A stretch of DNA of 64,000 bases, from NCBI GenBank assembly GCA_963559135.1, contig CAUWJP010000012.1, forward strand, positions 1 through 64,000, in the 5' to 3' direction. Origin of the DNA: Sellimonas sp963559135 (lineage in GTDB: Bacteria; Bacillota; Clostridia; Lachnospirales; Lachnospiraceae). Each line of letters opens with the position of its first letter. Within the stretch, counting starts at the first letter, position 1. Below the pieces are notes generated by a model. The model was given only the letters and a program-made list of their open reading frames with translations, was not told where the DNA came from and ran no database searches. Made by a program: the position numbers and the translations under genes. Below, piece by piece: positions 33,603 to 42,653 of the stretch.

Positions 33603-35465
33603 CTACTCTGGCTGCATCTGTTCTTCCTGAGAGCTTTCTGTAAATAAACTTTCAAACTCTTCTCTGGAAATCTTTTCTTTTTGCAGAAGGAGAGATGCAC
33701 ACTTGTGTAATACGTCCATATGCTCGTTAATTATTGTCTTTGCTTCTTCATAACATTCGTCAATAATTCTTTTCACTTCCTCATCAATCTTCCCTGCAAC
33801 CGCTTCACCATAACCTCTTGTGTGAGCGAGATCCCTTCCAATGAAGACTTCGTCGCTGTCATTGTCATAATTGATCAATCCGACCTCCTTTGACATGCCG
33901 AACTTGGTCACCATCGCTTTTGCAAGGCTTGTAGCCTGCTTGATATCCTGTGATGCTCCTGTCGTAATATCATCAAAGATGATTTCTTCTGCGACACGGC
34001 CTCCAAGAGAAACCGTGATGTCCTGAAGCATTTTCCCCTTTGTGTTGAACATCTCGTCTTTTTCCGGAAGTGGCATGGTATAACCTGCCGCACCGTTTCC
34101 TGTCGGAATGATAGATACTGTATAGACCGGACCCACATCCGGAAGAAGATGGAACAGGATCGCGTGTCCTGACTCATGGTAGGCCGTAATCCTCTTTTCC
34201 TTATCTGAAATTACGCGGCTCTTCTTCTCCGCGCCGATTCCGACTTTCACAAATGCCCGGCGGATGTCTTCCTGTGTAATGTACATACGGGCCTGCTTTG
34301 CCGCGTAAATCGCACTTTCGTTGAGCAGGTTTTCAAGGTCTGCTCCTGTAAATCCGGCAGTTGTCTGTGCAATCTGTCTCAGGTCTACATCGTCTCCAAG
34401 CGGCTTCTTTCTTGCGTGTACGGCAAGAATCTCAAATCTTCCCTGTACATCAGGCCGACCGACGAGAACCTTTCTGTCAAACCGTCCCGGACGCAGGATC
34501 GCAGGATCCAGAATATCCACACGGTTTGTCGCAGCCATGACAATGATTCCCTCATTGACTCCGAATCCGTCCATCTCCACAAGGAGCTGGTTCAGTGTCT
34601 GCTCTCTTTCATCATGTCCGCCGCCCATACCGGTTCCTCTGCGTCTTGCAACGGCGTCGATCTCATCGATAAAAATGATACACGGCGCATGTTTCTTGGC
34701 ATCTTCAAACAGATCTCTTACTCTGGATGCTCCGACTCCGACAAACATTTCTACAAAGTCAGAACCAGAAATCGTAAAGAACGGTACGTCCGCCTCTCCG
34801 GCTACAGCCTTCGCAAGAAGTGTCTTACCTGTTCCCGGAGGCCCCTCCAGAAGTACACCTTTCGGAATTCTTGCTCCTACCTGGATATATTTCTGAGGAT
34901 TTTTCAGGAAATCCACGATTTCCTCCAGTTCCTCTTTCTCCTCTTTGAGTCCTGCCACATCCTCGAATGTAACTTTTTTGTCTTTATCCGTGCTCATTCT
35001 GGCCCGGCTCTTTCCGAAGTTCATCGCCTTGGCGCCTGCTCCTCCGTCACCTACGCCACTCTGTCTGCGCATAAATGCAAAAAGCAGGAAAATTGCTCCT
35101 ACCATAATGATCGTCGGAAGAATTGATGTCAGGAAGACATTTTCACCCGGCACTTCTCTCAGCTCACAGCTGATCCCTTCCCCTTCGAGATAATCCTCTT
35201 CATTCTGGACATTGGAAATATTGACATATCGGTATTCACCGGAATCTTTCATCAAAAGTTCAACCTGACCCGTCGGGACTGCCTGATCCTGATAGATGAC
35301 GGCACTTTCCACCTGATTTCCCTCGACGGCCTCATGGTATTCATCCAGCGTCATTGTCCTGCTTCTCTGCTGCGACTGATTGGTTACCCAGAAAGCAAGG
35401 AAGATCAGTATGATAAAGATCAATACTGACACGCTGCCAAAGCCTCTGTTCTTTTTATTATTCAA
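33603..35465 (-). CDS. ftsH: ATP-dependent zinc metalloprotease FtsH
   Basis: 620 residues. Two transmembrane helices (about 9-26 and 108-126) flank an outer domain. The AAA+ ATPase has Walker A GPPGTGKT, Walker B IIFIDEIDAV and second region of homology, and the protease has the zinc motif HESGH with a downstream Asp. FtsH degrades damaged membrane proteins and regulators. It follows hpt and tilS, the conserved tilS-hpt-ftsH order of Firmicutes. Confidence 0.98.
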   Translation of the reverse strand: MNNKKNRGFGSVSVLIFIILIFLAFWVTNQSQQRSRTMTLDEYHEAVEGNQVESAVIYQDQAVPTGQVELLMKDSGEYRYVNISNVQNEEDYLEGEGISCELREVPGENVFLTSILPTIIMVGAIFLLFAFMRRQSGVGDGGAGAKAMNFGKSRARMSTDKDKKVTFEDVAGLKEEKEELEEIVDFLKNPQKYIQVGARIPKGVLLEGPPGTGKTLLAKAVAGEADVPFFTISGSDFVEMFVGVGASRVRDLFEDAKKHAPCIIFIDEIDAVARRRGTGMGGGHDEREQTLNQLLVEMDGFGVNEGIIVMAATNRVDILDPAILRPGRFDRKVLVGRPDVQGRFEILAVHARKKPLGDDVDLRQIAQTTAGFTGADLENLLNESAIYAAKQARMYITQEDIRRAFVKVGIGAEKKSRVISDKEKRITAYHESGHAILFHLLPDVGPVYTVSIIPTGNGAAGYTMPLPEKDEMFNTKGKMLQDITVSLGGRVAEEIIFDDITTGASQDIKQATSLAKAMVTKFGMSKEVGLINYDNDSDEVFIGRDLAHTRGYGEAVAGKIDEEVKRIIDECYEEAKTIINEHMDVLHKCASLLLQKEKISREEFESLFTESSQEEQMQPE

Positions 35466-35483
35466 TCTTCCTTTTTCTCCTTT

Positions 35484-36011
35484 CTATTCTACTCCTTCGA
35501 CCACTCCGATATACGGAAGGTTTCGATACTTCTGGTCATAGTCAAGACCATAACCGACTACAAATTCATCCGGAATATTAAAGCCAACATAGTCAACGTG
35601 AACATCTTTCACGCGGCGCTCCGGTTTATCCAGAAGAGTACAGATATGCATGCTCTTCGGTCCTCTTTCATTTAAAATCTTCATCAGATGAAACAGTGTG
35701 CGGCCGGAATCAATGATATCCTCAACGATAATTACATCTTTTCCCTCAAGCGGTTCGTCCAGATCCTTTACGATCTTTACTACTCCACTTGATTCTGTGC
35801 CTGATCCATAGCTGCTGACACTCATAAAATCCATGGAAACCGGAACTGTAATTCTCTTTGCAAGCTCGCACATAAAGAAAACCCCGCCCTTCAGGACACA
35901 GATCAGATGTACATGTTTTCCCGCATAATCTTCACTGATCTTCTTTCCAAGTTCCTCGATTCTTTGATTTACCTGCTCCTCCGGAACCAATACTTTAATT
36001 GTCTCTGCCAT
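35484..36011 (-). CDS. hpt: Hypoxanthine phosphoribosyltransferase
   Basis: 175 residues, usual length. The PRPP-binding motif VIIVEDIIDSGRT and the flexible-loop SYGSGTESSG segment are clear. It salvages hypoxanthine and guanine to IMP and GMP. The start overlaps the end of tilS by 17 bases. In Bacillus the TilS and HprT proteins jointly activate ftsH; the same gene order suggests a similar link here, but that is inference. Confidence 0.97.
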   Translation of the reverse strand: MAETIKVLVPEEQVNQRIEELGKKISEDYAGKHVHLICVLKGGVFFMCELAKRITVPVSMDFMSVSSYGSGTESSGVVKIVKDLDEPLEGKDVIIVEDIIDSGRTLFHLMKILNERGPKSMHICTLLDKPERRVKDVHVDYVGFNIPDEFVVGYGLDYDQKYRNLPYIGVVEGVE

Positions 36012-37383
36012 TTTTTTCTCCTCCGTAAATCTCTATTTCTGCTATTTTTACTGTTTTTTCCGTAATCTGGTACGCTTTATTCTGTCGGTACCCGACAATC
36101 CAGACTATCTCATTCCCGTCTGCGATCAGCCAAATCTTATCTCTTCTTCCGGCCGGAATTTTCTGGTTGATAAAAAATTTTTTTAAGGTCTGACGTTTTC
36201 CATCTGCAGTGACCGTAATATAGTCACCCTCCCGGCGCGTCCGCATGACAAGTCTATCTTTTATTATACCATAGTCAAACCATTTCGTGTAGGGGGTATC
36301 TGGCCACTTTTCGCCTTCCTGGCGGTCAAAAACCCGCATATTAAACCCGATTTCCGGTTTTTCCTTCGGCCGCTTTTTCATCGTCTCTTTTTTCCGGATC
36401 AGCACTCCTTCGTATGTCCGGAGCGCTTTGACTCTGTAAGGAAGCGATATGCTTCTTCCCGGCTGTTTTTCCATAAGCCCATGGACATCCTGCACGTGAA
36501 CTGCCCGCAGATTTTTTTCGCTTGCGCACACCTCGCAGAGCACTGTCCGGATAACCTCCTCCCGAAACACCTTCGGAATTCTTTCCAGATCTTCTTTCCG
36601 GATGAGCTTTCCATCGTCCGCTTCCTCCACACATCCTTTAATATATGTTCCCGTTTCCGCTTCCATATATTCCCACAGTTCAGACATTTTTTCCGCCATT
36701 CTGGAAATATGTTCTGCCGTTCCCGGATTGATCTCTTTTAATTCTTTCATGACTCTGTTGCGAATCCGGTTTCTTGTGTAAGCATTCTCCATATTGGTCG
36801 CGTCGATTCTCCATGGAATCTCCTGTTCTTTCAGTGCCGCCTCGATTTCCGCCTTTCCAACACAGAGAAGCGGGTGGATCAAATTCCCGGAAACCGGGAG
36901 AATCCCCCTCATTCCCTTTACCTGACTTCCCCTGCAGAGATTCATGATGATAGTCTCCGCATTATCGTCCTGATGGTGGGCAAACGCGACTTTGTCCCCA
37001 TGCACTTCCTGCATCACCTTACGCATAGCTTCCCGACGGACTTCCCGGCCCGCCTCCTCCTCGGAACATTTCCGCTTTTTTGCCTCTTGCGCCACATCGA
37101 TCCGAAACACACGGCACGGAACGTTCTGCTGCGCGCATAGTTCTTCTACAAAACATTCGTCCGCATCCGCCGCCTCTCCCCGCAGCATATGATTGACGTG
37201 AACCGCCGTGACCCGGATCCCCGTTGTCTTTTGCAGTCTCAAAAGTACAAAAAGCAGGCATACCGAATCAGCTCCTCCGGATATACCTGCAACTATATGT
37301 TCCCCTCGCTCTATCATATTCCATCGTCTTAGGTAGGATTCCACTTTTTTTTGTAATCCTTCCCATTTTTTTTCTTCAGCCAC
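35995..37383 (-). CDS. tilS: tRNA(Ile)-lysidine synthetase
   Basis: 462 residues. The N-terminal PP-loop ATPase reads GISGGADSVCLLF, followed by AVHVNHMLRGEAADADE and FAHHQDDNAET. The C-terminal tRNA-recognition domain includes the MRTRREGDYI segment. TilS converts C34 of tRNA-Ile(CAU) to lysidine so that it reads AUA. The start is GTG, with GGGAG 8 bases upstream. It is essential in most bacteria. Confidence 0.96.
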   Translation of the reverse strand: MAEEKKWEGLQKKVESYLRRWNMIERGEHIVAGISGGADSVCLLFVLLRLQKTTGIRVTAVHVNHMLRGEAADADECFVEELCAQQNVPCRVFRIDVAQEAKKRKCSEEEAGREVRREAMRKVMQEVHGDKVAFAHHQDDNAETIIMNLCRGSQVKGMRGILPVSGNLIHPLLCVGKAEIEAALKEQEIPWRIDATNMENAYTRNRIRNRVMKELKEINPGTAEHISRMAEKMSELWEYMEAETGTYIKGCVEEADDGKLIRKEDLERIPKVFREEVIRTVLCEVCASEKNLRAVHVQDVHGLMEKQPGRSISLPYRVKALRTYEGVLIRKKETMKKRPKEKPEIGFNMRVFDRQEGEKWPDTPYTKWFDYGIIKDRLVMRTRREGDYITVTADGKRQTLKKFFINQKIPAGRRDKIWLIADGNEIVWIVGYRQNKAYQITEKTVKIAEIEIYGGEKNGRDN

Positions 37384-37442
37384 GTCATCTTCTCCCGTAT
37401 CTCTTTTTCTTCATCTTATATAATAATTCCATAAAAAGCAAG

Positions 37443-38837
37443 TTATATTCTCCAGATTCCAACAACCATCACGGTCATATCATCCATCGGTTCTTCCCCG
37501 GTCCACTCCAGTACCTGCTCCAGAATGTGGTGCGCCATCTCCTTCGGGTTATTCAGGCTTGTTCCGCGGATGATGGTATCCAGAAGAAATTCCTGCTCCC
37601 CTACCGGAAGCGCATCCATGATGCCGTCCGTAATCATAATGACAAAATCGCCGCTCTGCAAATGCTTATGTACACTCTGAATTTCCAGATCCTGAATCAC
37701 ACCAAGAGGAAGATTCGTGGAACAGATCCGCTCCACTCCATTTTGATGGCGGATGAAGGTTGTGGATGCCCCTGCCTTTAAAATGTCCACGGTCCCTTCA
37801 TACAGATCAAAGATGCTGATGTCAATGGTAGAAAAGCGGATCTCCTCCCGTCCGATCACCAGCGCTGTATTCATCATTTCCAGAGCCGTTCGTGCCGGAA
37901 ATCCCGCCTCCAGAAGCTCCTCCAGCATGTCTACTACCATGGCACTCTCCCGGTATGCCTCTTCTCCGGAACCCATCCCGTCAGAAAGAACTGCCCCCTG
38001 CTTTCCCGCCGGAAGCTCCATCATGGAAAAACTGTCTCCGGAAATATCGGCGCATCCCTTTCCGATCTTTGCCACGCCCTGAAGCGTATAAAAATGCTGC
38101 ATCTCCAGAAAAACAACGGTGGCATACTCCTGTCCCAGAGATCTTCTCTCGTCTTTTGCCGGCTCCATAATCCGCCCGGTGCAGACCGACAGCACCCGTG
38201 CCAGTTCTTTTGTGCTGATGCAATGTCCTTTCCCTGCCTTTGCAGTCAGATGGATTTCATATCTTCCTTGTGGCGTCATCAAAAAGACCATGCTCAGTAT
38301 CCGCATATTCTCATTCTTCAGCTTTGTACGGATCCGCTTTTCCAACCGTTCATCCGAAAAAATGCTTGCATCCAACTCCCTTGTCGCATGTCGGATCAGT
38401 CTCGCAAAGGTATCAAGCTCCACCGCGCAGCCTTCTCTGCTCTGTACAATGCGGTTGTTCCAGAACATCGCCTGCTTGGCATCCTGAAATGTTTCCATCG
38501 TCTCACGCAGAAACCGCGGCGCCAGGATACAGTATCTTTGAAGTCTCTTTTTCAGCTCCATATTCAGCTCCGCACCGTATTCATCTGCAGTCTTTAAAAT
38601 TTCATATACCATCTGGTGTGTACGCACTCTGTTTTCTCCCAGGCACCAGGAGCGATTTTCACAGTTTGTGCATACGTTCTCAGATACTCTGGTAAACATT
38701 TCTTCCACCTCACCGGAGGTAAACTGTCCTTTTCTTGCCTCCATTCTGAAAAACGTATCCGCCAGATGTTCCAGAGATCTCCCGAATTTCTCCATCTGCT
38801 CCACATAAGGATTCATCATACAACTCTTCTTTTCCAT
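37443..38837 (-). CDS. spoIIE: SpoIIE-type PP2C phosphatase without membrane domain
   Basis: 464 residues. The central regulatory part with the cysteine cluster CTNCENRSWC (56-65) and the C-terminal PP2C phosphatase (ISGDSFSMMEL, LSDGMGSGEEA, ITDGIMDAL, DDMTVMVVGI) match SpoIIE, which dephosphorylates SpoIIAA to switch on sigma-F in the forespore. The ten-helix membrane domain that makes Bacillus SpoIIE about 830 residues long is absent; no hydrophobic helix is seen. The position between divIC and tilS is where spoIIE lies in Bacillus, which supports orthology. A terminator upstream separates it from divIC. Confidence 0.88.
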   Translation of the reverse strand: MEKKSCMMNPYVEQMEKFGRSLEHLADTFFRMEARKGQFTSGEVEEMFTRVSENVCTNCENRSWCLGENRVRTHQMVYEILKTADEYGAELNMELKKRLQRYCILAPRFLRETMETFQDAKQAMFWNNRIVQSREGCAVELDTFARLIRHATRELDASIFSDERLEKRIRTKLKNENMRILSMVFLMTPQGRYEIHLTAKAGKGHCISTKELARVLSVCTGRIMEPAKDERRSLGQEYATVVFLEMQHFYTLQGVAKIGKGCADISGDSFSMMELPAGKQGAVLSDGMGSGEEAYRESAMVVDMLEELLEAGFPARTALEMMNTALVIGREEIRFSTIDISIFDLYEGTVDILKAGASTTFIRHQNGVERICSTNLPLGVIQDLEIQSVHKHLQSGDFVIMITDGIMDALPVGEQEFLLDTIIRGTSLNNPKEMAHHILEQVLEWTGEEPMDDMTVMVVGIWRI

Positions 38838-38886
38838 CTTCTGCCCCTTCTTATATCTGTATCTTGAAAAGACTGACTTTCTTGTA

Positions 38887-38927
38887 GAATAAAAAACAGC
38901 TTCGGGAAATCAATCTTTCCCAAAGCT
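38887..38927 (-). terminator. Terminator after divIC
   Basis: On the minus strand AGCTTTGGGAAA pairs with TTTCCCGAAGCT (38898-38909 with 38916-38927) around a 6-base loop and is followed by TTTTTTATT. It ends the hup-to-divIC transcription before spoIIE. Confidence 0.88.
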
Positions 38928-38952
38928 ATCTTCTGTGTGCAATGTCATATCA

Positions 38953-39279
38953 TTATTCCTCAGCTTTAAAGAGAATCTCATTCTCCTTTACCATGCCGAG
39001 CTTATCTCTGGCTGTATCTTCGACGTACTCATCCGTCCCTACATATTCTTTGTACTCTTCTATCTCTTCTGCGCGCTGCTCTTCTGCCTGCTTTTCTTTT
39101 TCCAGCTCTGAAATCTGTGCATTTTTGTCTTGCAGTTCAGCCCCGAGCGAGATGCTGTGCACGGTCGTCACCGCTGTAAGCATAAGCAGAATACAGGATA
39201 TAAACACAATGCTTCCTTTATATCTGGAAAACCGCGGACCCCTCTGAGGCTTGCGTATTTTTTTCTTGAAAATCTTCAT
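38953..39279 (-). CDS. divIC: FtsB/DivIC-family septum formation initiator
   Basis: 108 residues: a basic cytoplasmic N-terminus, one transmembrane helix (about 24-44, GSIVFISCILLMLTAVTTVHS), then a coiled coil (about 50-77) and a short end with EYVEDTARDKLGMVKENEI, a strong family signature. DivIC joins FtsL and DivIB in the divisome. It lies after yabQ, the same place as in Bacillus. Confidence 0.93.
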   Translation of the reverse strand: MKIFKKKIRKPQRGPRFSRYKGSIVFISCILLMLTAVTTVHSISLGAELQDKNAQISELEKEKQAEEQRAEEIEEYKEYVGTDEYVEDTARDKLGMVKENEILFKAEE

Positions 39280-39344
39280 CTTTACCTCACCAAATATTCA
39301 GGTTGTTCTGAGTTATACATATAATAGTAGCGGTTTTCCCACGA

Positions 39345-39680
39345 TTAATCAACTCTTTTTCCATGTTTTCCAGTTTTTTTCTCAAAAATCTTTCCACAGA
39401 ACTTTCCGGTTTTTGACAAAACTATAAAAAAAATGACTGCTCCTGCCACGGTTCCCAAGATAAAATACCAACGGATTTCTCCGGAACTTGTCTGGAAAAT
39501 CTCGCAAAACAGATAGAACCCGCAAAACAGCCAGTATAGAAAATCCTCGACGGAGACAACGAGAGGATGATGCCGGATCATCCTCCGGAAAATGCGCAGC
39601 GCCTCATAGATCCCGCAAAGGAACATTCCCGAAAAGAACGCCCTTAAAAACGCGTCCGCCTCCACTCCCAGCCCACTCAT
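39345..39680 (-). CDS. yabQ: Spore cortex biosynthesis protein YabQ
   Basis: 111 residues from the ATG at 39680, preceded by GGGGAG; a longer frame has no such site and would overlap yabP. Hydrophobic segments at about 11-28, 42-60 and 72-90, and the motif FFSGMFLCGIYEALRIFRR, fit YabQ, a mother-cell membrane protein needed for the spore cortex. It lies 10 bases after yabP and before divIC, the conserved order. Confidence 0.88.
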   Translation of the reverse strand: MSGLGVEADAFLRAFFSGMFLCGIYEALRIFRRMIRHHPLVVSVEDFLYWLFCGFYLFCEIFQTSSGEIRWYFILGTVAGAVIFFIVLSKTGKFCGKIFEKKTGKHGKRVD

Positions 39681-39690
39681 CGCTTCTCCC

Positions 39691-40005
39691 CTAATGGAAC
39701 AGGCGTGCAAGGAGTTTTCCGCCCTGTTTTGCCGTCTGCTTCATGTCAGAGTATGTAATGCTGTCAATATTTCCGGAAAGATCGACTTCGCCCTTTTCCA
39801 GGCTGAGCCGATTAACATGGAGGTCGCTTCCTTTCACCATCATCATCCCCTGCTCTGTCTCCAGAAGGATCTCATTCAGGTCAAAAGACAGGACATCCAA
39901 CACCCCTGTCACAAGACTTGTCTTTCTGTTATTGACAACCAGTTTGTGAGCTTTCCGGACCTGCGCCTCTTCTGTAACACTCATCATGCTGCTGCTCATC
40001 ATCAT
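39691..40005 (-). CDS. yabP: Sporulation protein YabP
   Basis: 104 residues. After a methionine and serine-rich start comes the YabP/YqfC fold (HKLVVNNRKTSLVTGVLDVLSFD, ILLETEQGMMMVKG, LHVNRLSLEKGEVDLSG). YabP works with YabQ in cortex formation. The precise start among the several early ATGs is uncertain. It is followed closely by yabQ. Confidence 0.92.
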   Translation of the reverse strand: MMMSSSMMSVTEEAQVRKAHKLVVNNRKTSLVTGVLDVLSFDLNEILLETEQGMMMVKGSDLHVNRLSLEKGEVDLSGNIDSITYSDMKQTAKQGGKLLARLFH

Positions 40006-40104
40006 TTTCTATCACCCTCTCTTTCGTTGTCAGCCTGTCTGCTTCTTACAACGTGCTTCTGAGATATACTATGAATCCGAGCCCGGCTTTATTCCTCTTC
40101 CCGG

Positions 40105-40344
40105 TTAAATATAACGGAAAAGCTCTTTTGCCTCTTCCTTTTTCGTCGTATCCTGAATATCCAGCACTTCCGCTTTCACCGCTTTCGTGCCGAACTGGAT
40201 CTCAATCACGTCACCCTTTTTGATCTTTGTGGATGCCTTCGCCGGTTTGCCGTTTACCGTAACCCTACCTGCGTCGCACGCTTCATTTGCAACGGTCCGC
40301 CGCTTGATCAGACGTGAAACTTTTAAAAATTTATCTAGTCTCAT
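40105..40344 (-). CDS. rqcP: S4-domain RNA-binding protein RqcP (YabO/HslR)
   Basis: 79 residues from the ATG at 40344, set by AGGAGGCAGTT. The whole protein is an S4 domain (MRLDKFLKVSRLIKRRTVANEACDAGRVTVNG). RqcP binds 50S-peptidyl-tRNA and helps RqcH add alanine tails during ribosome quality control. It lies between hup and yabP, the same neighbours as in Bacillus. Confidence 0.93.
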   Translation of the reverse strand: MRLDKFLKVSRLIKRRTVANEACDAGRVTVNGKPAKASTKIKKGDVIEIQFGTKAVKAEVLDIQDTTKKEEAKELFRYI

Positions 40345-40377
40345 AACTGCCTCCTGTGTCTTTGCTATAGTAAACAA

Positions 40378-40403
40378 AATAGAGGGCTTGACAGCCCTCT
40401 ATT
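40378..40403 (-). terminator. Terminator after hup
   Basis: The 11-bp arms AATAGAGGGCT and AGCCCTCTATT with a 4-base loop are followed on the minus strand by TTTGTTT. It lies 17 bases after the hup stop and may attenuate readthrough into rqcP. Confidence 0.85.
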
Positions 40404-40419
40404 CCCATTCATAAATATC

Positions 40420-40695
40420 TTATGCGTTGATTGCGTCTTTTAATGCTTTTCCAGCTTTGAATTTAGGAGCTTTGCAAGCTTCGATCTTCATTGTCTTTCC
40501 TGTCTGAGGATTTCTTCCTTCTCTTGCTGCTCTTTCGCTTACTTCAAAAGTACCAAATCCTACTAACTGGATCTTTCCACCATTTTTTAACTCATCTGTT
40601 ACAACGTCGATAAATGCTTTTAATGCTTTTTCAGAATCTTTTTTAGAAATTTCCGCCTTTTCTGCCACTGCTGCGATTAATTCTGTTTTGTTCAT
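40420..40695 (-). CDS. hup: HU family DNA-binding protein
   Basis: 91 residues, the HU length, with MNKTELIAAVAEKAEISKKDSEKAL and the DNA-binding arm signature GFGTFEVSERAAREGRNPQTG. HU bends and compacts DNA. It has its own consensus promoter and terminator, which suits high expression. Confidence 0.98.
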   Translation of the reverse strand: MNKTELIAAVAEKAEISKKDSEKALKAFIDVVTDELKNGGKIQLVGFGTFEVSERAAREGRNPQTGKTMKIEACKAPKFKAGKALKDAINA

Positions 40696-40796
40696 AAATA
40701 CTTATCCTCCTATTTTCCCGTTATAAAAGTATCTTTCTGATCTCTTATGATCTAACTTTCAAAACCCCTGATTTTCATGGGCTATCTTCATTAAAA

Positions 40797-40825
40797 GTTA
40801 TAACGGTTTCTTGTATGTTTGTCAA
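40797..40825 (-). promoter_or_regulatory. Promoter of hup
   Basis: On the minus strand a perfect TTGACA (40820-40825), 17 bases and TATAAC (40797-40802), about 100 bases before the hup start. Confidence 0.82.
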
Positions 40826-40882
40826 GTGAATTATAGTGCTGCGCCCTTGTTTTCCGCAGGTTTTACAAAGTTTTCTGATATT

Positions 40883-42616
40883 TTAAAGCATATTGTCGAT
40901 CATTTCCAGAACAGCTTTTCCAAGGGCCTCTGATTTGGTATCTGCATCCTCAAGAGAAGCGCCTTTGATGCCATAGTAGAACTTCACTTTCGGTTCTGTT
41001 CCGGATGGTCTTACGCAAAGCCATGCGTCATCCGTCAGATCGTAGTACAGAACATTGGACTTCGGAAGTCCTGTTGCTGTCACTTCACCTGTCGCCAGAT
41101 CTTTGATCGTATCTGCGTTGTAATCACGGGCTTTTAATACCTGGTATTCTCCCACTTTGACCGGAGGATTATTCCTCAGCGTCTCAAGAATCGCCTGGAT
41201 CTTTTCAAGTCCTTCGATTCCTTTCATTGTAATAGACTGGATACTGTCTTTGTAGTAGCCGTATTTGTCATACATATCGATCATAGCATCCCACAGTGTC
41301 TTGCCCTGTGTTTTATAGTAAGCCGCAGCCTCGCACAGTGCCATGGTTGCTACAATCGCATCTTTATCTCTTGCATGTGTTCCGATCAGGCAGCCATAGC
41401 TTTCCTCAAATCCGAATACATACTCGCCTTTTCCTGTCGTTTCAAATCCAAGAATCTGCTGTCCGATATACTTAAATCCTGTCAGAACTTCAATCAGTCT
41501 GAGGTCATATGCCTTTGCGATGGCATCTGCCATATTGGTCGTAACAATCGTCTTGATCAGACAGCCATCCTCTGGCAGTCCTTTTAATGCCTGTCTCTGG
41601 CTGATCTCATATTCAGCAAGAAGACATCCGGACATATTTCCTGTAAGCACCTTATATTCGCCGGATTTTGTATCCTTTACATAGACGCCAAGGCGGTCAG
41701 CATCCGGGTCTGTCGCAAGAACAAGGTCTGCGTCCACCTCTTTTGCCAGTTTCAGTCCGAGTTCAAACGCCTCTTCGGATTCTGGGTTCGGGTATGATAC
41801 GGTTGGGAATTCGCCGTCCGGCAGCTCCTGCTCTTTTACTACATATACATTTTCAAATCCGAGCTCTTTTAATACTCTTCTTGCAGGGATATTTCCTGTA
41901 CCATGAAGAGGGGAATATACGATCTTGAGTTCTTTGCCGACCTGATCAATGGCATCCTGATGCAGTACCTGCTTTTTCAGTTCTGCGATATAAGCATCAT
42001 CAATCGCTGCCCCGATAACTTCGTAAAGGCCTGCTTCCTTGGCAGCCTCTTTGTCCATTGTCTTAACAGTGGCAAAATCTGTCACCGCCTTTACTTCGTC
42101 CATGATGCCTTTGTCATGAGGAGGTGTAATCTGTGCGCCGTCCTCCCAGTACACTTTATATCCGTTGTATTCCGGCGGGTTGTGGCTTGCTGTGATGTTG
42201 ATTCCGGCAATACATCCTAACTTTCTCACTGCGAATGAAAGCTCCGGCGTCGGTCTGAGGCTCTCAAATACATACGCCTTGATCCCGTTTGCTGCAAGAC
42301 AGAGTGCTGCTTCGTCCGCAAATTCCGGGGACATCCGTCTGGAATCGTACGCAATTGCAACGCCCTGTGCCTGAGCACCTTTTCCGGCGATATAATTTGC
42401 CAGTCCCTGGGTTGCCTTACGCACCGTATAGATATTCATTCGGTTCGTGCCTGCGCCGATAACTCCACGGAGTCCTGCTGTACCAAACTCCAGATCCTTA
42501 TAAAAACGGTCTTCGATTTCTTTTTCATTGGATTCGATCTCTTTTAACTCTGCTTTTGTCTCAGCGTCAAAGTAAGTACTTATCAACCATTCATCGTATT
42601 TTTCACGATATCCCAT
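40883..42616 (-). CDS. pgm: Phosphoglucomutase/phosphomannomutase
   Basis: 577 residues from the ATG at 42616, placed after AGGAGG. It is an alpha-D-phosphohexomutase of the PgcA type: phosphoserine loop GINITASHNPPEYNGYK, metal loop ATDPDADRLGV, sugar-binding GFEESYG, and phosphate-binding VRPSGTEPKVKFY. It interconverts glucose-1-phosphate and glucose-6-phosphate, feeding the glycogen enzymes GlgC/GlgD encoded 9 kb away and wall precursor synthesis. Confidence 0.95.
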   Translation of the reverse strand: MGYREKYDEWLISTYFDAETKAELKEIESNEKEIEDRFYKDLEFGTAGLRGVIGAGTNRMNIYTVRKATQGLANYIAGKGAQAQGVAIAYDSRRMSPEFADEAALCLAANGIKAYVFESLRPTPELSFAVRKLGCIAGINITASHNPPEYNGYKVYWEDGAQITPPHDKGIMDEVKAVTDFATVKTMDKEAAKEAGLYEVIGAAIDDAYIAELKKQVLHQDAIDQVGKELKIVYSPLHGTGNIPARRVLKELGFENVYVVKEQELPDGEFPTVSYPNPESEEAFELGLKLAKEVDADLVLATDPDADRLGVYVKDTKSGEYKVLTGNMSGCLLAEYEISQRQALKGLPEDGCLIKTIVTTNMADAIAKAYDLRLIEVLTGFKYIGQQILGFETTGKGEYVFGFEESYGCLIGTHARDKDAIVATMALCEAAAYYKTQGKTLWDAMIDMYDKYGYYKDSIQSITMKGIEGLEKIQAILETLRNNPPVKVGEYQVLKARDYNADTIKDLATGEVTATGLPKSNVLYYDLTDDAWLCVRPSGTEPKVKFYYGIKGASLEDADTKSEALGKAVLEMIDNML

Positions 42617-42653
42617 ATCTTTGTACCTCCTGCTTGGTCTTCTATGCTGTCTA

